Below, piece after piece: positions 33,929 through 43,027 of a DNA stretch of 64,000 bases; positions within the stretch are counted from its first letter, which is position 1; every line of letters starts with the position of its first letter. The stretch is from positions 372,001 to 436,000 of the forward strand of contig NZ_MWPH01000001.1 of NCBI RefSeq assembly GCF_002177135.1, written 5' to 3'. The notes beneath the pieces were generated by a model. It did not search any database and was not told where the DNA came from. It worked only from the letters and a program-made list of their open reading frames with translations. A program made the translations under genes and the position numbers. This DNA is from Natronolimnobius baerhuensis (GTDB taxonomy: Archaea; Halobacteriota; Halobacteria; Halobacteriales; Natrialbaceae).

Positions 33929-34443
33929 TAGTTTGCCCCCTCGAGTGTGATACTGCTGCCGTCGTAGCTAATCTCGACGCTTCCGCCGGTTGCTGTGCTC
34001 CTATCGTCGACATCCGTCTCGACAGCAACCGGCACGTGGACGACTGCATCGTGATCGTACGTTTCTAACTCGAGACAGGGAAGATCATCTCCGATCAGTG
34101 GCGCGTCGTGGTCTCCGTCTTCGTTACAGTCCTCGAGTAACGTGACTGAATATCCCGAATTCGAAACTGTACGCGGATGATCGACAGTCAGGGTCACGTC
34201 GTTTGTCCCCTCGGTGCTCGCGATCTGATCGACGTTCCCGATCTCACCTGCAATTCGTTCGCCAACCGTCTCGAGTGAGGTATCCGCTGAGCGGTCGGTC
34301 TCTGACTCGAGGAGCGTACTTCCGCTCATCAACAGCATGGCGATGAGAATCGTCGTGATGCCGATAGTCAGGACGTGGGTGATTGCAACGGAGACGCCCC
34401 GGTCCTGCATTCGATTGTGCGATTTGGTTTGCGGGCCGATCAT
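33928..34443 (-). CDS. Type IV pilin-like protein
   Basis: 171 residues. The hydrophobic helix follows QDRGVSVAITHVLTIGITTIL, again the Arg-Gly type signal. The extracellular part is short and contains a Cys pair (EDCNEDGDHD and LPCLELE) that could form a disulfide. An upstream in-frame ATG at 34461 exists, but the ATG at 34443 overlaps the preceding stop as ATGA, the pattern seen across this operon, so it is preferred. Confidence 0.76.
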   Translation of the reverse strand: MIGPQTKSHNRMQDRGVSVAITHVLTIGITTILIAMLLMSGSTLLESETDRSADTSLETVGERIAGEIGNVDQIASTEGTNDVTLTVDHPRTVSNSGYSVTLLEDCNEDGDHDAPLIGDDLPCLELETYDHDAVVHVPVAVETDVDDRSTATGGSVEISYDGSSITLEGAN

Positions 34444-34916
34444 GAGTCCACACCCGGACAATCTTCAGGTTCGATTTCCTCGAGTTCTTGTTCATAACTG
34501 AGGTCATGTGAGTCGTAGACGATAGTGACGGTGGCATCCTCGATTGCACCGTCACTGAGAGAGATATCCGACTCATCAACAATGATTGATGAAATAGCAG
34601 GTGTTGATTGAGTGTTTGCCTCTTGATAGTGATCACCTAATATCTCAATTTCCTCCTCGATGTCAGATTTATCATCATCATCAAATTCCTCACCTTCTTT
34701 CTCTTCATTAAGCGTATGGAGCAAGCATGCAACACTCTGAGTCACTTCCGCGTTTGTCACATCGGCCGTACTGGCACTCTGACTCGAGGATCCCGACGAC
34801 ACGGTCTCCGTGTAGAGCACGCCGTTAAAGACGACGACGACACCGAGTATGATGAACGCGAGCGCGATGGCTCCGATGAGGATGACTTGCCCGCGGGACC
34901 GGTCTTCAGTTACCAT
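34440..34916 (-). CDS. Type IV pilin-like protein
   Basis: 158 residues. Signal EDRSRGQVILIGAIALAF with Arg-Gly-Gln before the helix, similar to archaellin/pilin precursors. The domain after the helix is acidic with two Cys residues (VACLLHT and EDCPGVDS). A 30-residue stretch around residues 70-100 is AT-richer in DNA and Glu/Asp-rich in protein. Co-transcribed with the neighbours by 4- to 7-base overlaps. Confidence 0.76.
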   Translation of the reverse strand: MVTEDRSRGQVILIGAIALAFIILGVVVVFNGVLYTETVSSGSSSQSASTADVTNAEVTQSVACLLHTLNEEKEGEEFDDDDKSDIEEEIEILGDHYQEANTQSTPAISSIIVDESDISLSDGAIEDATVTIVYDSHDLSYEQELEEIEPEDCPGVDS

Positions 34917-35521
34917 AGGATCACCCGAACCTCGACGACAGCATAGAGTTGTTCGTCTTCGTTCTCGCGTGGGATTGTCCGATCATCTGAATCGATATTT
35001 TGCAGTTCTTCGTTCGAACCCGAGGTTATCTCCTGATTGTCATAGAGTGACACTGTATAACTCGCTGTCACAGCATCAGACGGTGGGCTACCTTGGTAGA
35101 CGAGCGTCCGGTTCTCACCGTCAGCAGTATGGAGTTCAACGTTGTAACTCCAGCCTCGATCAGCGAAGCGCTCTTCTAACACGCCACCGAGGACGGACTC
35201 GTTGAATTCGGCGACCGTGTACGTGTCGTGATCTTCGCCAGGTGCCGATGGACCGTTCGCCCCGACAAATCCACCCTCCTCGTCCCAGTCCCTAATCGTC
35301 GCAGACAGATCGCCATCCTGCGTTGAGACGACCAATGCATCCTGCACCTCCTGCTGGATCTGTTCCTGAACGGTCCGATCAGCTAACCCACCGGTCGTCG
35401 GCGTAATAACGACCGACTGCAGCGCAAACAGCAGCGCCATCAAGACGATCATTGCGCCGATAAATCCCTCGAGGGTGTAGGCCTGTCCTCGCTCGTCATC
35501 TGTCTCTGTGTTAGTTCGCAT
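34910..35521 (-). CDS. Type IV pilin-like protein
   Basis: 203 residues. Signal DDERGQAYTLEGFIGAMIVL, with Arg-Gly-Gln then a long hydrophobic helix; the Glu in LEGF recalls the conserved Glu5 of mature type IV pilins. The extracellular domain has segments such as GWSYNVELHTADGENRTLVY. Overlaps the next gene by 7 bases. It resembles conserved haloarchaeal DUF families that always occur in this same pil gene order (recollection). Confidence 0.76.
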   Translation of the reverse strand: MRTNTETDDERGQAYTLEGFIGAMIVLMALLFALQSVVITPTTGGLADRTVQEQIQQEVQDALVVSTQDGDLSATIRDWDEEGGFVGANGPSAPGEDHDTYTVAEFNESVLGGVLEERFADRGWSYNVELHTADGENRTLVYQGSPPSDAVTASYTVSLYDNQEITSGSNEELQNIDSDDRTIPRENEDEQLYAVVEVRVILW

Positions 35522-35525
35522 GTGT

Positions 35526-36083
35526 TCACCACACCCTCACAACGAGTCGGTAGGCATCCTCTTCGCCCCCATCAACAGTAACGATTCGAGCCGAACTTGC
35601 AGCTGGCTGGTCGTCGTACGTATCACCGAATTCCCAACCTGCTTCTGCGGGCTCGTTATCATCGTTATCGAGTTCCTGTATCCGAACGTTCAGCCGATCA
35701 ATACGAATGTCTCCGTCATCAGCGGTCCGCAGACCGAACGTGTCGGCGAGATTATTGTCTTCGAGCGAGCCCGTCCCAATCAGCCCCGGATCGATTTCGT
35801 TTGGACCTCCATCAACTATCAACTCCTCGAGTACCTTGTCTGAAATCCGATCTGCCTGTGCCGTCTCCGCGCCGCCGACAGCCGAATCGTAGGGCGTCAC
35901 TATCGAGGGCAAAAACGAAAAGACGAACGCGACTGCGAGGATGAAGATCCCGATTCCGACGGCGAAATCTTGAGTTGTCTGCCCGCGGTCGCCACTGACT
36001 GGCGTCGAAATCGAGATCGTCGCGCTTCGTGCTCGGTCAGTGTTGGTGTTCTCGTCTCGAGTGTCGAATCGATCTCGGAGCAT
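35526..36083 (-). CDS. Type IV pilin-like protein, first after pilC
   Basis: 185 residues. A charged leader of about 35 residues is followed by GDRGQTTQDFAVGIGIFILA, the Arg-Gly-Gln processing site and hydrophobic helix. The rest is a compact extracellular domain ending AYRLVVRVW. The frame is open further upstream to 36260, inside pilC, but the ATG at 36083 sits at the pilC stop as in the rest of the operon. It is the first of five consecutive pilin-like genes. Confidence 0.76.
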   Translation of the reverse strand: MLRDRFDTRDENTNTDRARSATISISTPVSGDRGQTTQDFAVGIGIFILAVAFVFSFLPSIVTPYDSAVGGAETAQADRISDKVLEELIVDGGPNEIDPGLIGTGSLEDNNLADTFGLRTADDGDIRIDRLNVRIQELDNDDNEPAEAGWEFGDTYDDQPAASSARIVTVDGGEEDAYRLVVRVW

Positions 36084-36084
36084 C

Positions 36085-38160
36085 TTAGGCCACCAGTACC
36101 CAGCCGACGAGAGCGATTGTCGAGAGCGCAACAGCGTATTTGAGCCCGCTGAGGACGTCTGCATCACGGATGTAGCCACAGATAAATCCGGAGAGGATGC
36201 CCTGCATTGCGACGGCATGGAAGAACAACACCGACAGCATGTCGACGTTGATGTTCTCACTCAGATCGGCGTCGGCCATTCCACCGGCACCACCGCCTGC
36301 GGCATCCGCATCGATGTCACCGCCGCCTGCCTCGAGGCCGGCCATCGTATCGATGAACTGGGTTTTGAGGATCGCGATGACGGCGAGGACGGTCATGAAC
36401 GTCATGATGATGATGACGACCTGCATCCGGGTGCGGGACTTGCGCTCGCGTTCGATGTCGTCGTGATTCTCACTGGCTCGAGCAGCTGTCCGCAGGACGT
36501 CGGTGATCTGGTTCGACGCTTCTTGTGCTTCGGTGATCAGGCGCGTCGAGCGGGCGAGTCGTGGAATGTGATACTTGTTGTTGAACTCGATGAGTGCCTC
36601 TTTCAGGCTCATGCCGTAGTTGACCTTCGTGTGCATCTGTTCGAACTCACGAGCCAGTTTGCCGTTCGTTGTATCCGAGACGGATTTCAGCGACTCGAGC
36701 AAGGTTAGTCCGGTGTCGTTGGCGCTGCCAAGCTTTCGGAGGTTCTCCGAGAGGTTGTTGACGACCGCGTTTCGGTGTCGAACGTTCCACTCGCGGAAGA
36801 TCGAGAGCGGAATCGCGATACAGTACAGCGGAATATAGAGGTAGATGAACGTCCCCCAGATCGGATTCTCGAGGAGTTCGTTCCACGACAGCGGTGCCGA
36901 GTCGGTTACCATCGCGGTTGTCACGATAACCAGGGAGACTGGGACTGTGATCGCAAGCGTGTACAGTGGGTTATCCCGGAAGAAGATGTGTGGCTCTTTG
37001 AGCACTTTCATCGTCTCGTAGGTCCCCTCGCGGTTTTTGATGCGGTCGAACACGCTTCGCTCGCCGGTGAACTGTTCGACGAGTCCGAGGTTGAGCAGGC
37101 CGCGCTCCTGGGCGCTTTTGATCCGCTTGTCGTTCCCACCCATCGTCAGGTAGCCATCGCCCGGTTCGTCGTGTTTGACCGTCGAAACCAACACGAGAAA
37201 GGCGATGCTGGTGAGCGGAATCAGCCCGTAAACGGTCAGATACAGCATCTCGTTGGACACCTCCGCGTCCGGGATCATCTGCATGACGACCATGATGATG
37301 ATCAACAGCAACGGGAACAGCGACAGCGTCATGTACATCTCGCCGAACAACTCGAGCGTCTCGAGGGTGATTTCCTGTTCCTGCTTGGCCGTCCGCATGT
37401 GCTTTTCTTTCTTATCCTCGAGGAAACTCTCCATATCACCGCCGCTGTTGACGATTGAGAGCATATCCGTCAGGAACTGGGACAGTTCGTCACTCGGTGT
37501 CTCGAGTGCTTGCTTGCGGATCGCGTTCCGGTAGTCGACGTCGAAGTACTCGGTCTCTTTGACGATGCTCTGGAACTCCTTCGAGACTTCGCCGTAGGTG
37601 TCGTCGGCCTGTGCCATCGCGTCGATGATCTCGAGTTGGTTGAGGCCACCGACCGACAGTGCGTACATGAACGAGACGGAGTCGGTCAGGAGCATGTTGA
37701 TCTCGCGCTTGCGAGCCGACGCTCTCGAGTACGGAATCGCGACGAGTGAGCCGAAGCCGGCGGCAAATCCAATGGTTCCGAAGACGAGTCCTGTGATGAA
37801 CACGAGCGCTGGCACGCGAAGCGTTTCGAACGCCGTAATGAGTGTCTCGTTCTGCAGGGGCATACCGAACGCGCCGACGGTGATGAGCCCGGTTGCAAAG
37901 AGCGCGTAGCCAAGGGTCAACCCGAGAAGCCACAGCGCGAGGCCAGCGATGAATCCGATGCCGAGTGCGCGTGAGAGATAGAGTTCGACCGGATCCGTCA
38001 TCCGGGCCTGTGCGAGTTTGATTTCGACGTCAGCTGTAAACTCGCTTCCCTCGCCGAACAGTCGGCTGTACAGTGGGTAAAATGCGTTTCCGAGCGCGTC
38101 AGAGTCAGACCCAAGACCGCCAGTTCCGCCACGCCCACTGTCGTCGGTCTGAAGGCTCAT
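36085..38160 (-). CDS. pilC: Type IV pilus assembly membrane protein (PilC/GspF/ArlJ-like)
   Basis: 691 residues, polytopic membrane platform. It contains two GspF-type domains: MEKEINML-like cytoplasmic helices followed by membrane segments in each half, for example the stretch with TDSVSFMYALSVGGLNQLEI in the first and GLTLLESLKSVSDTTNGKLA in the second. About eight or nine membrane helices total. This is the expected size of haloarchaeal PilC. It overlaps the pilB stop by 4 bases, so PilB and PilC are translationally coupled and form the pilus motor. Confidence 0.9.
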   Translation of the reverse strand: MSLQTDDSGRGGTGGLGSDSDALGNAFYPLYSRLFGEGSEFTADVEIKLAQARMTDPVELYLSRALGIGFIAGLALWLLGLTLGYALFATGLITVGAFGMPLQNETLITAFETLRVPALVFITGLVFGTIGFAAGFGSLVAIPYSRASARKREINMLLTDSVSFMYALSVGGLNQLEIIDAMAQADDTYGEVSKEFQSIVKETEYFDVDYRNAIRKQALETPSDELSQFLTDMLSIVNSGGDMESFLEDKKEKHMRTAKQEQEITLETLELFGEMYMTLSLFPLLLIIIMVVMQMIPDAEVSNEMLYLTVYGLIPLTSIAFLVLVSTVKHDEPGDGYLTMGGNDKRIKSAQERGLLNLGLVEQFTGERSVFDRIKNREGTYETMKVLKEPHIFFRDNPLYTLAITVPVSLVIVTTAMVTDSAPLSWNELLENPIWGTFIYLYIPLYCIAIPLSIFREWNVRHRNAVVNNLSENLRKLGSANDTGLTLLESLKSVSDTTNGKLAREFEQMHTKVNYGMSLKEALIEFNNKYHIPRLARSTRLITEAQEASNQITDVLRTAARASENHDDIERERKSRTRMQVVIIIMTFMTVLAVIAILKTQFIDTMAGLEAGGGDIDADAAGGGAGGMADADLSENINVDMLSVLFFHAVAMQGILSGFICGYIRDADVLSGLKYAVALSTIALVGWVLVA

Positions 38161-41100
38161 TCGTCACGCTCCTCGGCAGTGTCGTCCGTTTCATTTGTCT
38201 CGTTCAACTCAACGGTGTCGTCCGTTTCGCTCGTCTCATCCGACTCGACAGTGTCGTCGGTTTCATCTGTTCCGTCTGTCTCGTTTGACTCGTTTGTCTC
38301 CGCGTTCGCAGGACGCTCGTCGTCATTTCCCTCGTCATTGTCGCCTGCAGAGTCACTAAAGATGGACTCGTCAGCGTCCTCGGGGTCATCGAACATCGAG
38401 CCGGAGTCGTCGGCCTCGTCCTCATCGGGGTCGCTGAACACCGAGTCGGATCCCTCGCCAAATATCGAGGCTTGAGCGGACGGGGATTCTGTCTCCGTTG
38501 TTGGGTCTGTCTCGTCTCCGCTGCCGTCGTCTAGGGCTTCTTTTTCGTCACGATCACCGTCCACGTCGGCCATCTCTCCAGACTCGACACTGGATTCGTC
38601 GCCAGATTCGTCAGCTGCTGACTCGAGGTCCCCCTCGTCGAGTTCGATTGTCGGTGGATCACGCTCTGTGACTGTCTCTCCATCCGTGTCATCGCCGCCG
38701 TCGTCCGTTGCCGTGTCCTCATCGGCAGCGGCCGACTCGGTGGTCATCGACTCGTCGATTTCGATTGTTGGAACGTTCTGTTCCCTCTCATCGGTCGAGC
38801 CCTCATCATCGTCCGTTGTCGCTGATGTGGATGCGGGGTCAGGTGCTGGCTCTGCATCCGGTTCCGAATCTTGCGGTTCGTCTGGACTCGAGTCGTCGGC
38901 TGGTGCTTGCTTCGATGTAGAGTCGGACGAGGAGGCCGATGTTTGGTGGTCTGTGTTGGTCTCCCACGCATCCGACGCTGACCCCGAAGACTGCTCCGCT
39001 GGCGATGCTGAATCGCGTTCGACATCGGAGAGATGTGCGGTGAAATCGCCGGAACTGGCACCCTCACTCGAGTCCGGATCGAAAATCGACCCTGTAGACT
39101 CCTGAGCGAAAACGGGAGAGTCGTCGGCCGCCGTCTCTGCGCTTGCCTCATCGGCGGGCTGTTCGGGGTCCTCGAGTTCTGCAAGCGCCTCACCCATGTT
39201 ATCGAACAGCCCCCCGAGGTCGTCGCTGTCGTCGGGGGCGACGGACGACGTGTCTGCACCAAGTTGCTCGGCGACCGCATCTCCCGTCGAGAGTTCTGCA
39301 GCGTCTGCAGAGTCGATTGGGTTCATATCGAATTGGCCAGTCGACGCGTTCGAACTGGTGCTACTCGAGTCGCTTCCGGTACTCGAGAACGGATCGCTAT
39401 CGTCGCCACCACTTGGTGATCCGAACCCGCTTTGGGCTGGTGGGTTGGCAGTCTGTCCAGCCGACTCGCTCGCAGTTGCGCTTGTCGTTGTCCCACTCAC
39501 GCTCGAATCGGACCCAGCCTGTGCTGTTGCCGTGTCAGCATCGGATGCCGACGCTCCGAATCCAACATCGAAATCGGTGTCGTCAGTGATCCAGGAGGGC
39601 TGGTCGCTGCTTCCATCCGATCCGAGAGTGAAGCCGCTCGCATCGTCCCAGGAGTCGTTTCCGGTCGCAACCGACTCACTGAAGCCGAACTCCTCACCAT
39701 CGTCAGCGTCATCGGCAGCACCCTCGACATCGATTGTGCCCGCGTCTTCGACGTCGCCAAGCGCACTCGCGAGGCCGCTTGGAACCTTCCCGCGGTACTG
39801 CTCGAACAAGGACTCTTCTGCTCGCTCGAGGATGTCCATCGACGTGTTGTACGTCTCCGTCGTCGGATCTGGCCGCGGGACGAGTTCTTCTTTGTCCTGA
39901 TCAACATCGATCAGCACACTCTCCATTTCGCGGAGGTCTTCGAGACTGTCCTCGAGTTGCCCGTTTGCGATGAGCGTCAGAATCGTCTCTGGATCGTTGA
40001 TAAACGCCTGTGCGGTCGCGGCGACTTCCGCGTAGGTGTTCAGTTCGTTCTTGATGAGATAGGCCAGGATGACCTGTCGCTTGAACAGTTCCTGCTGGAG
40101 TTTCTCGTTGTTCCAGCCGCGGTCGAACTGGATTTCCTCTAAGGTGTTCGAGTCCCCCATCTTGAGGTACTCGTCGGTCTCTGCTTGCCACTGATAGACG
40201 TCTTGGACGTTGATTTCGTCGTTTTCGGCCTCGTAGTGATTAATCTCCGTCAGGGACTTGTTCCGGCGAACCTTGTTCCCCTGCACGCGTGTCTGGGTCT
40301 GGATCGAAACCAGATCCAGCGCGGTGAACATCGTCTTCGAGACGTTGATCGGGTCCGTCGTGAATCGCTTCAGCACCTCGTCAACGGAGTCCGCGTGGAA
40401 GGTGGTGTATGTGGTGTGACCCGTCGACATGACCTGGAACAGCGTCCGACCTTCCTCACCACGGATCTCACCCATGACGATGTAGTCAGGTCGCTGGCGC
40501 AGTGCTGCCTCAAGCAGGTCGAACTCGTCGACGTCGCCCTGTTCGTCGTCGGAGAACGATGGTCGGGTGATGCTTGCGATCCAGTTTCGCTGTGGCAACT
40601 CGACCTCGCGGGTATCCTCGATGGAGACGATCTTTGCGCTGCTCGGAATAAACAGCGAGACGGCGTTCAGCGAGGTCGTCTTCCCGGATGCGGTACCCCC
40701 GGCGAAGATCAGGCTCTTGTGGTTCTCGATACAGAGCCAGAGGAACGCCATCTCGTCGAGGCTGAAGGTGTTCCAGTTGATCAGGTCGATTGGTGTGAAC
40801 GGGACGTCCTTGAACTGACGGATGGTGTAGTTTGTCCCGTGGTCGGAGACTTCCTTCCCCAGCGTCAACTGCGCACGCGAGCCGTCAGGAAGGGTTGCAT
40901 CGACCTGTGGGAGCCGTTTACTGATCCCTTTGCCCGAGCGCTGGGCAAGTTTGACGACGAAGTCGTCGAGTTCGTCCTCGCCGTGGTAGATGTTCGAGAT
41001 AATCTGCTCGTAGTCGGAGTGATAGACGAAGACGGGCGAGTTGTACCCGTCACAGGACACATCCTCCACATTGATGTCGTGTTTGATGCCATCAATCCGC

Positions 41101-42320
41101 TCGTAGCCGATGAAGTTCCGCTTGAGGAGATAGAGCAGTTTCTCGACCTGGTACTCGTTCAACGTGTCCGGGTCGTCCGCCAGAATAGCGGGTTCGGGGC
41201 GAACCTCGATCCCCTCGAGTTCATCGGGGCCCTCTTCCTCGTCTTCCTCGTCGTCGTCCAGAAGCGACTGGATGGTCTCGATGATCCCAGCGGTTTTGCT
41301 CCCTGCAGTCTTCTCGAACAGATCGTAGCGTTTCAGCAGGCGACGCGTCTCGTCTTCGATGACGTTCCGGCGGCCATCCTCGTTTGCTTTCTCCTTAATG
41401 CCGTCGTCGGAGTACTTGATCGCCGTCCGGAGTTTGCCCGAGAGAAACTCCTGTAGATCGCCCTCAATCTCGTTGATGTAGGGCTCGATCATGTAGTACT
41501 TCTTCTCGTTTTCCTTCTCGGAGTGGAAGATGACGACGTAGGCGTAGGGCTTGTTGACCCAGTAGCGCTCGACTTCCTGATAGTGGGTCTTTTTTTCCAT
41601 CGGCACCGACTTCTCGAGATCGTAGCGATTCGAGAGCGTCGTCGCCCCGTCGGCCGTCGAGAAGAAGTCGTCTTCGTCGATATCGTCTTGAATGTTGACC
41701 GTGCGTTCTTCGACGACATCGTCCAGTTCCATCGCCCGATCTGCACCGACGGTCAGGCGCTCCTCGAGCGTCTCGGGATCGAACCCGAGCGCCTCTTCTT
41801 TGTCGTGGCGGACGATCTCGTCGTCACTATCACGTGGTCGACTGCCGTCTTCCTCGTAATAGTACTCCCATTTGTAGTGCTCCCAGGTCCAGACGTCTTT
41901 GACGACCGGCGTCGTCTCCGGATCGACGTATTTGAGAAACGACTGCTCGAGAATATCCTTGTTCGTCCCTGCAGTTGGCAGCACGTGATCGCGAATATCG
42001 TCCGGATGAGCACCCAGATAGACAGATGGATCGAACGAAACGCGATCCCAGTCCTCACCACGTGGCACCGTCGCCACGCTTGTTTCACCAGTCTCGAGAC
42101 CGAGTTGGTCGTCGTCGTCGGGAGCCGGATCGTCCGGATACAGCGTGGAAATCTCCTCGCTGTAGCCGTATTCGGTCATAAAATCTTCCCACGTATACTC
42201 GCCGACGCGGACCCGGCTCGAGTCCGATGTGCCAGCCCGATTGCCCTCCGACACAGTATCGGACGCGTCACCCGCTGACGTCCCCCCAGCGCCCGATTGT
42301 TTGCCCTCGTCAATAGCCAT
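38157..42320 (-). CDS. pilB: Type IV pilus assembly ATPase PilB with long acidic C-terminal tail
   Basis: 1387 residues, far longer than the 500-900 usual for the family. Residues about 1-300: acidic N-terminal region and N-domain. About 330-800: the VirB11/GspE-type hexameric ATPase core with Walker A AGGTASGKTTS near 535, an Asp-box and Walker B PDYIVMGEIRGEE near 610, and STGHTTYTTFHADS (His box). About 865-1387: a disordered Ser/Asp/Glu/Thr tail ending in near-repeated TDETDDTVE units. The ATG at 42320 is preferred to GTG at 42341 because GGTTTTTG at about 42345-42352 lies 28 bases upstream. Powers pilus assembly with PilC. Confidence 0.92.
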   Translation of the reverse strand: MAIDEGKQSGAGGTSAGDASDTVSEGNRAGTSDSSRVRVGEYTWEDFMTEYGYSEEISTLYPDDPAPDDDDQLGLETGETSVATVPRGEDWDRVSFDPSVYLGAHPDDIRDHVLPTAGTNKDILEQSFLKYVDPETTPVVKDVWTWEHYKWEYYYEEDGSRPRDSDDEIVRHDKEEALGFDPETLEERLTVGADRAMELDDVVEERTVNIQDDIDEDDFFSTADGATTLSNRYDLEKSVPMEKKTHYQEVERYWVNKPYAYVVIFHSEKENEKKYYMIEPYINEIEGDLQEFLSGKLRTAIKYSDDGIKEKANEDGRRNVIEDETRRLLKRYDLFEKTAGSKTAGIIETIQSLLDDDEEDEEEGPDELEGIEVRPEPAILADDPDTLNEYQVEKLLYLLKRNFIGYERIDGIKHDINVEDVSCDGYNSPVFVYHSDYEQIISNIYHGEDELDDFVVKLAQRSGKGISKRLPQVDATLPDGSRAQLTLGKEVSDHGTNYTIRQFKDVPFTPIDLINWNTFSLDEMAFLWLCIENHKSLIFAGGTASGKTTSLNAVSLFIPSSAKIVSIEDTREVELPQRNWIASITRPSFSDDEQGDVDEFDLLEAALRQRPDYIVMGEIRGEEGRTLFQVMSTGHTTYTTFHADSVDEVLKRFTTDPINVSKTMFTALDLVSIQTQTRVQGNKVRRNKSLTEINHYEAENDEINVQDVYQWQAETDEYLKMGDSNTLEEIQFDRGWNNEKLQQELFKRQVILAYLIKNELNTYAEVAATAQAFINDPETILTLIANGQLEDSLEDLREMESVLIDVDQDKEELVPRPDPTTETYNTSMDILERAEESLFEQYRGKVPSGLASALGDVEDAGTIDVEGAADDADDGEEFGFSESVATGNDSWDDASGFTLGSDGSSDQPSWITDDTDFDVGFGASASDADTATAQAGSDSSVSGTTTSATASESAGQTANPPAQSGFGSPSGGDDSDPFSSTGSDSSSTSSNASTGQFDMNPIDSADAAELSTGDAVAEQLGADTSSVAPDDSDDLGGLFDNMGEALAELEDPEQPADEASAETAADDSPVFAQESTGSIFDPDSSEGASSGDFTAHLSDVERDSASPAEQSSGSASDAWETNTDHQTSASSSDSTSKQAPADDSSPDEPQDSEPDAEPAPDPASTSATTDDDEGSTDEREQNVPTIEIDESMTTESAAADEDTATDDGGDDTDGETVTERDPPTIELDEGDLESAADESGDESSVESGEMADVDGDRDEKEALDDGSGDETDPTTETESPSAQASIFGEGSDSVFSDPDEDEADDSGSMFDDPEDADESIFSDSAGDNDEGNDDERPANAETNESNETDGTDETDDTVESDETSETDDTVELNETNETDDTAEERDE

Positions 42321-42710
42321 TACATTCACGCTATCAGTCACCCTTCAAAAACCTCATCCATACATTACCATATCTGATAATCTTCTCTCTTGAAACTGTA
42401 TGAAAATACACAGTATATCACTCGAGTACCGAAACGCTCACTCGCATTTGAGTGAGTTACTCTCGAGACCAAGTGGGGGCAGTTCATTGCCAGTTCACAC
42501 GCCAGCTCCCGACTGCTCGCTCGCTATCTGACAACTTCTGTAGGGTACATGCTACCGGTCAGCATGGCTGGTGCGTGTTCTCCACAGTGATTCGTCTCCC
42601 TCGGGGACGGCGGCAGTAGCGCGACCGATCTTCAAATAGTTCTGCCCGGAAGTGTCAGCTGTATAGTGCGCTCGAGTCGCGCTTGTATCACTCTCGAGTG
42701 AGTGTGTAAT
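42321..42710. other. Intergenic stretch upstream of pilB, AT-rich near the promoter
   Basis: No gene seen. The first 100 bases (42340-42420) are unusually AT-rich for this genome and include the presumed pilB promoter. The remainder contains several CTCGAG-centred palindromes (for example near 42421, 42462, 42672) but no RNA gene or ORF I can support. Confidence 0.5.
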
Positions 42711-42859
42711 GGGAATGTGGGGTTCGAACCACGCGAAGGCGCTCGCATCGTTACGTGCGCCTTCTCTAATCGTGCGCCTTCTCTAATTCGAACCTATCAG
42801 TGGCACTCGCACGGCTCACTGTCGTTCGCCGGCGAGCGGGCGTGACGGGATTCGAACCA
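42711..42859 (-). repeat. Remnants of the tRNA-Arg 3' end downstream of the tRNA
   Basis: The tRNA end as read on the plus strand (42942-42963, GGGCGTGGCGGGATTCGAACCC) recurs with two changes at 42838-42859 and more loosely at 42711-42732. Downstream of the minus-strand tRNA, this mirrors the repeats after tRNA-Leu. No integrase gene nearby. Likely old att sites or duplications. Confidence 0.65.
42754..42787. repeat. Exact 17-bp tandem duplication
   Basis: CGTGCGCCTTCTCTAAT occurs twice with no gap (42754-42770 and 42771-42787), within the remnant zone downstream of tRNA-Arg. A preceding inverted fragment GCGAAGGCGC (42733-42742) could pair with it. Confidence 0.8.
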
Positions 42860-42940
42860 CCTGAACTTCGCTCGCTATCGCTCGCTCGTTCCGTAGTTCG
42901 AACCCGTTCCCGTCCACTCCTCACGTCCGTTCGTCGCGGA

Positions 42941-43013
42941 CGGGCGTGGCGGGATTCGAACCCGCGATCAGAAGGTTAGGAACCTCCTGCCCTCTCCGCT
43001 AGGCCACACGCCC
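42941..43013 (-). tRNA. tRNA-Arg (anticodon CCU)
   Basis: 73 nt. Acceptor GGGCGTG/CACGCCC with discriminator G and no CCA. D-arm GCCT...GGGC, anticodon stem GGAGG/CCTTC around loop TTCCTAA giving anticodon CCU, and T-arm GCGGG-TTCGAAT-CCCGC. No intron. It lies between pilB and tatA on the same strand as both. Confidence 0.94.
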
Positions 43014-43027
43014 CGGCAAAAACCGCG

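Noticed and set aside
40185-41456. A 423-codon plus-strand frame
   Set aside because: Antisense of the PilB ATPase core, whose Walker motifs are clear.
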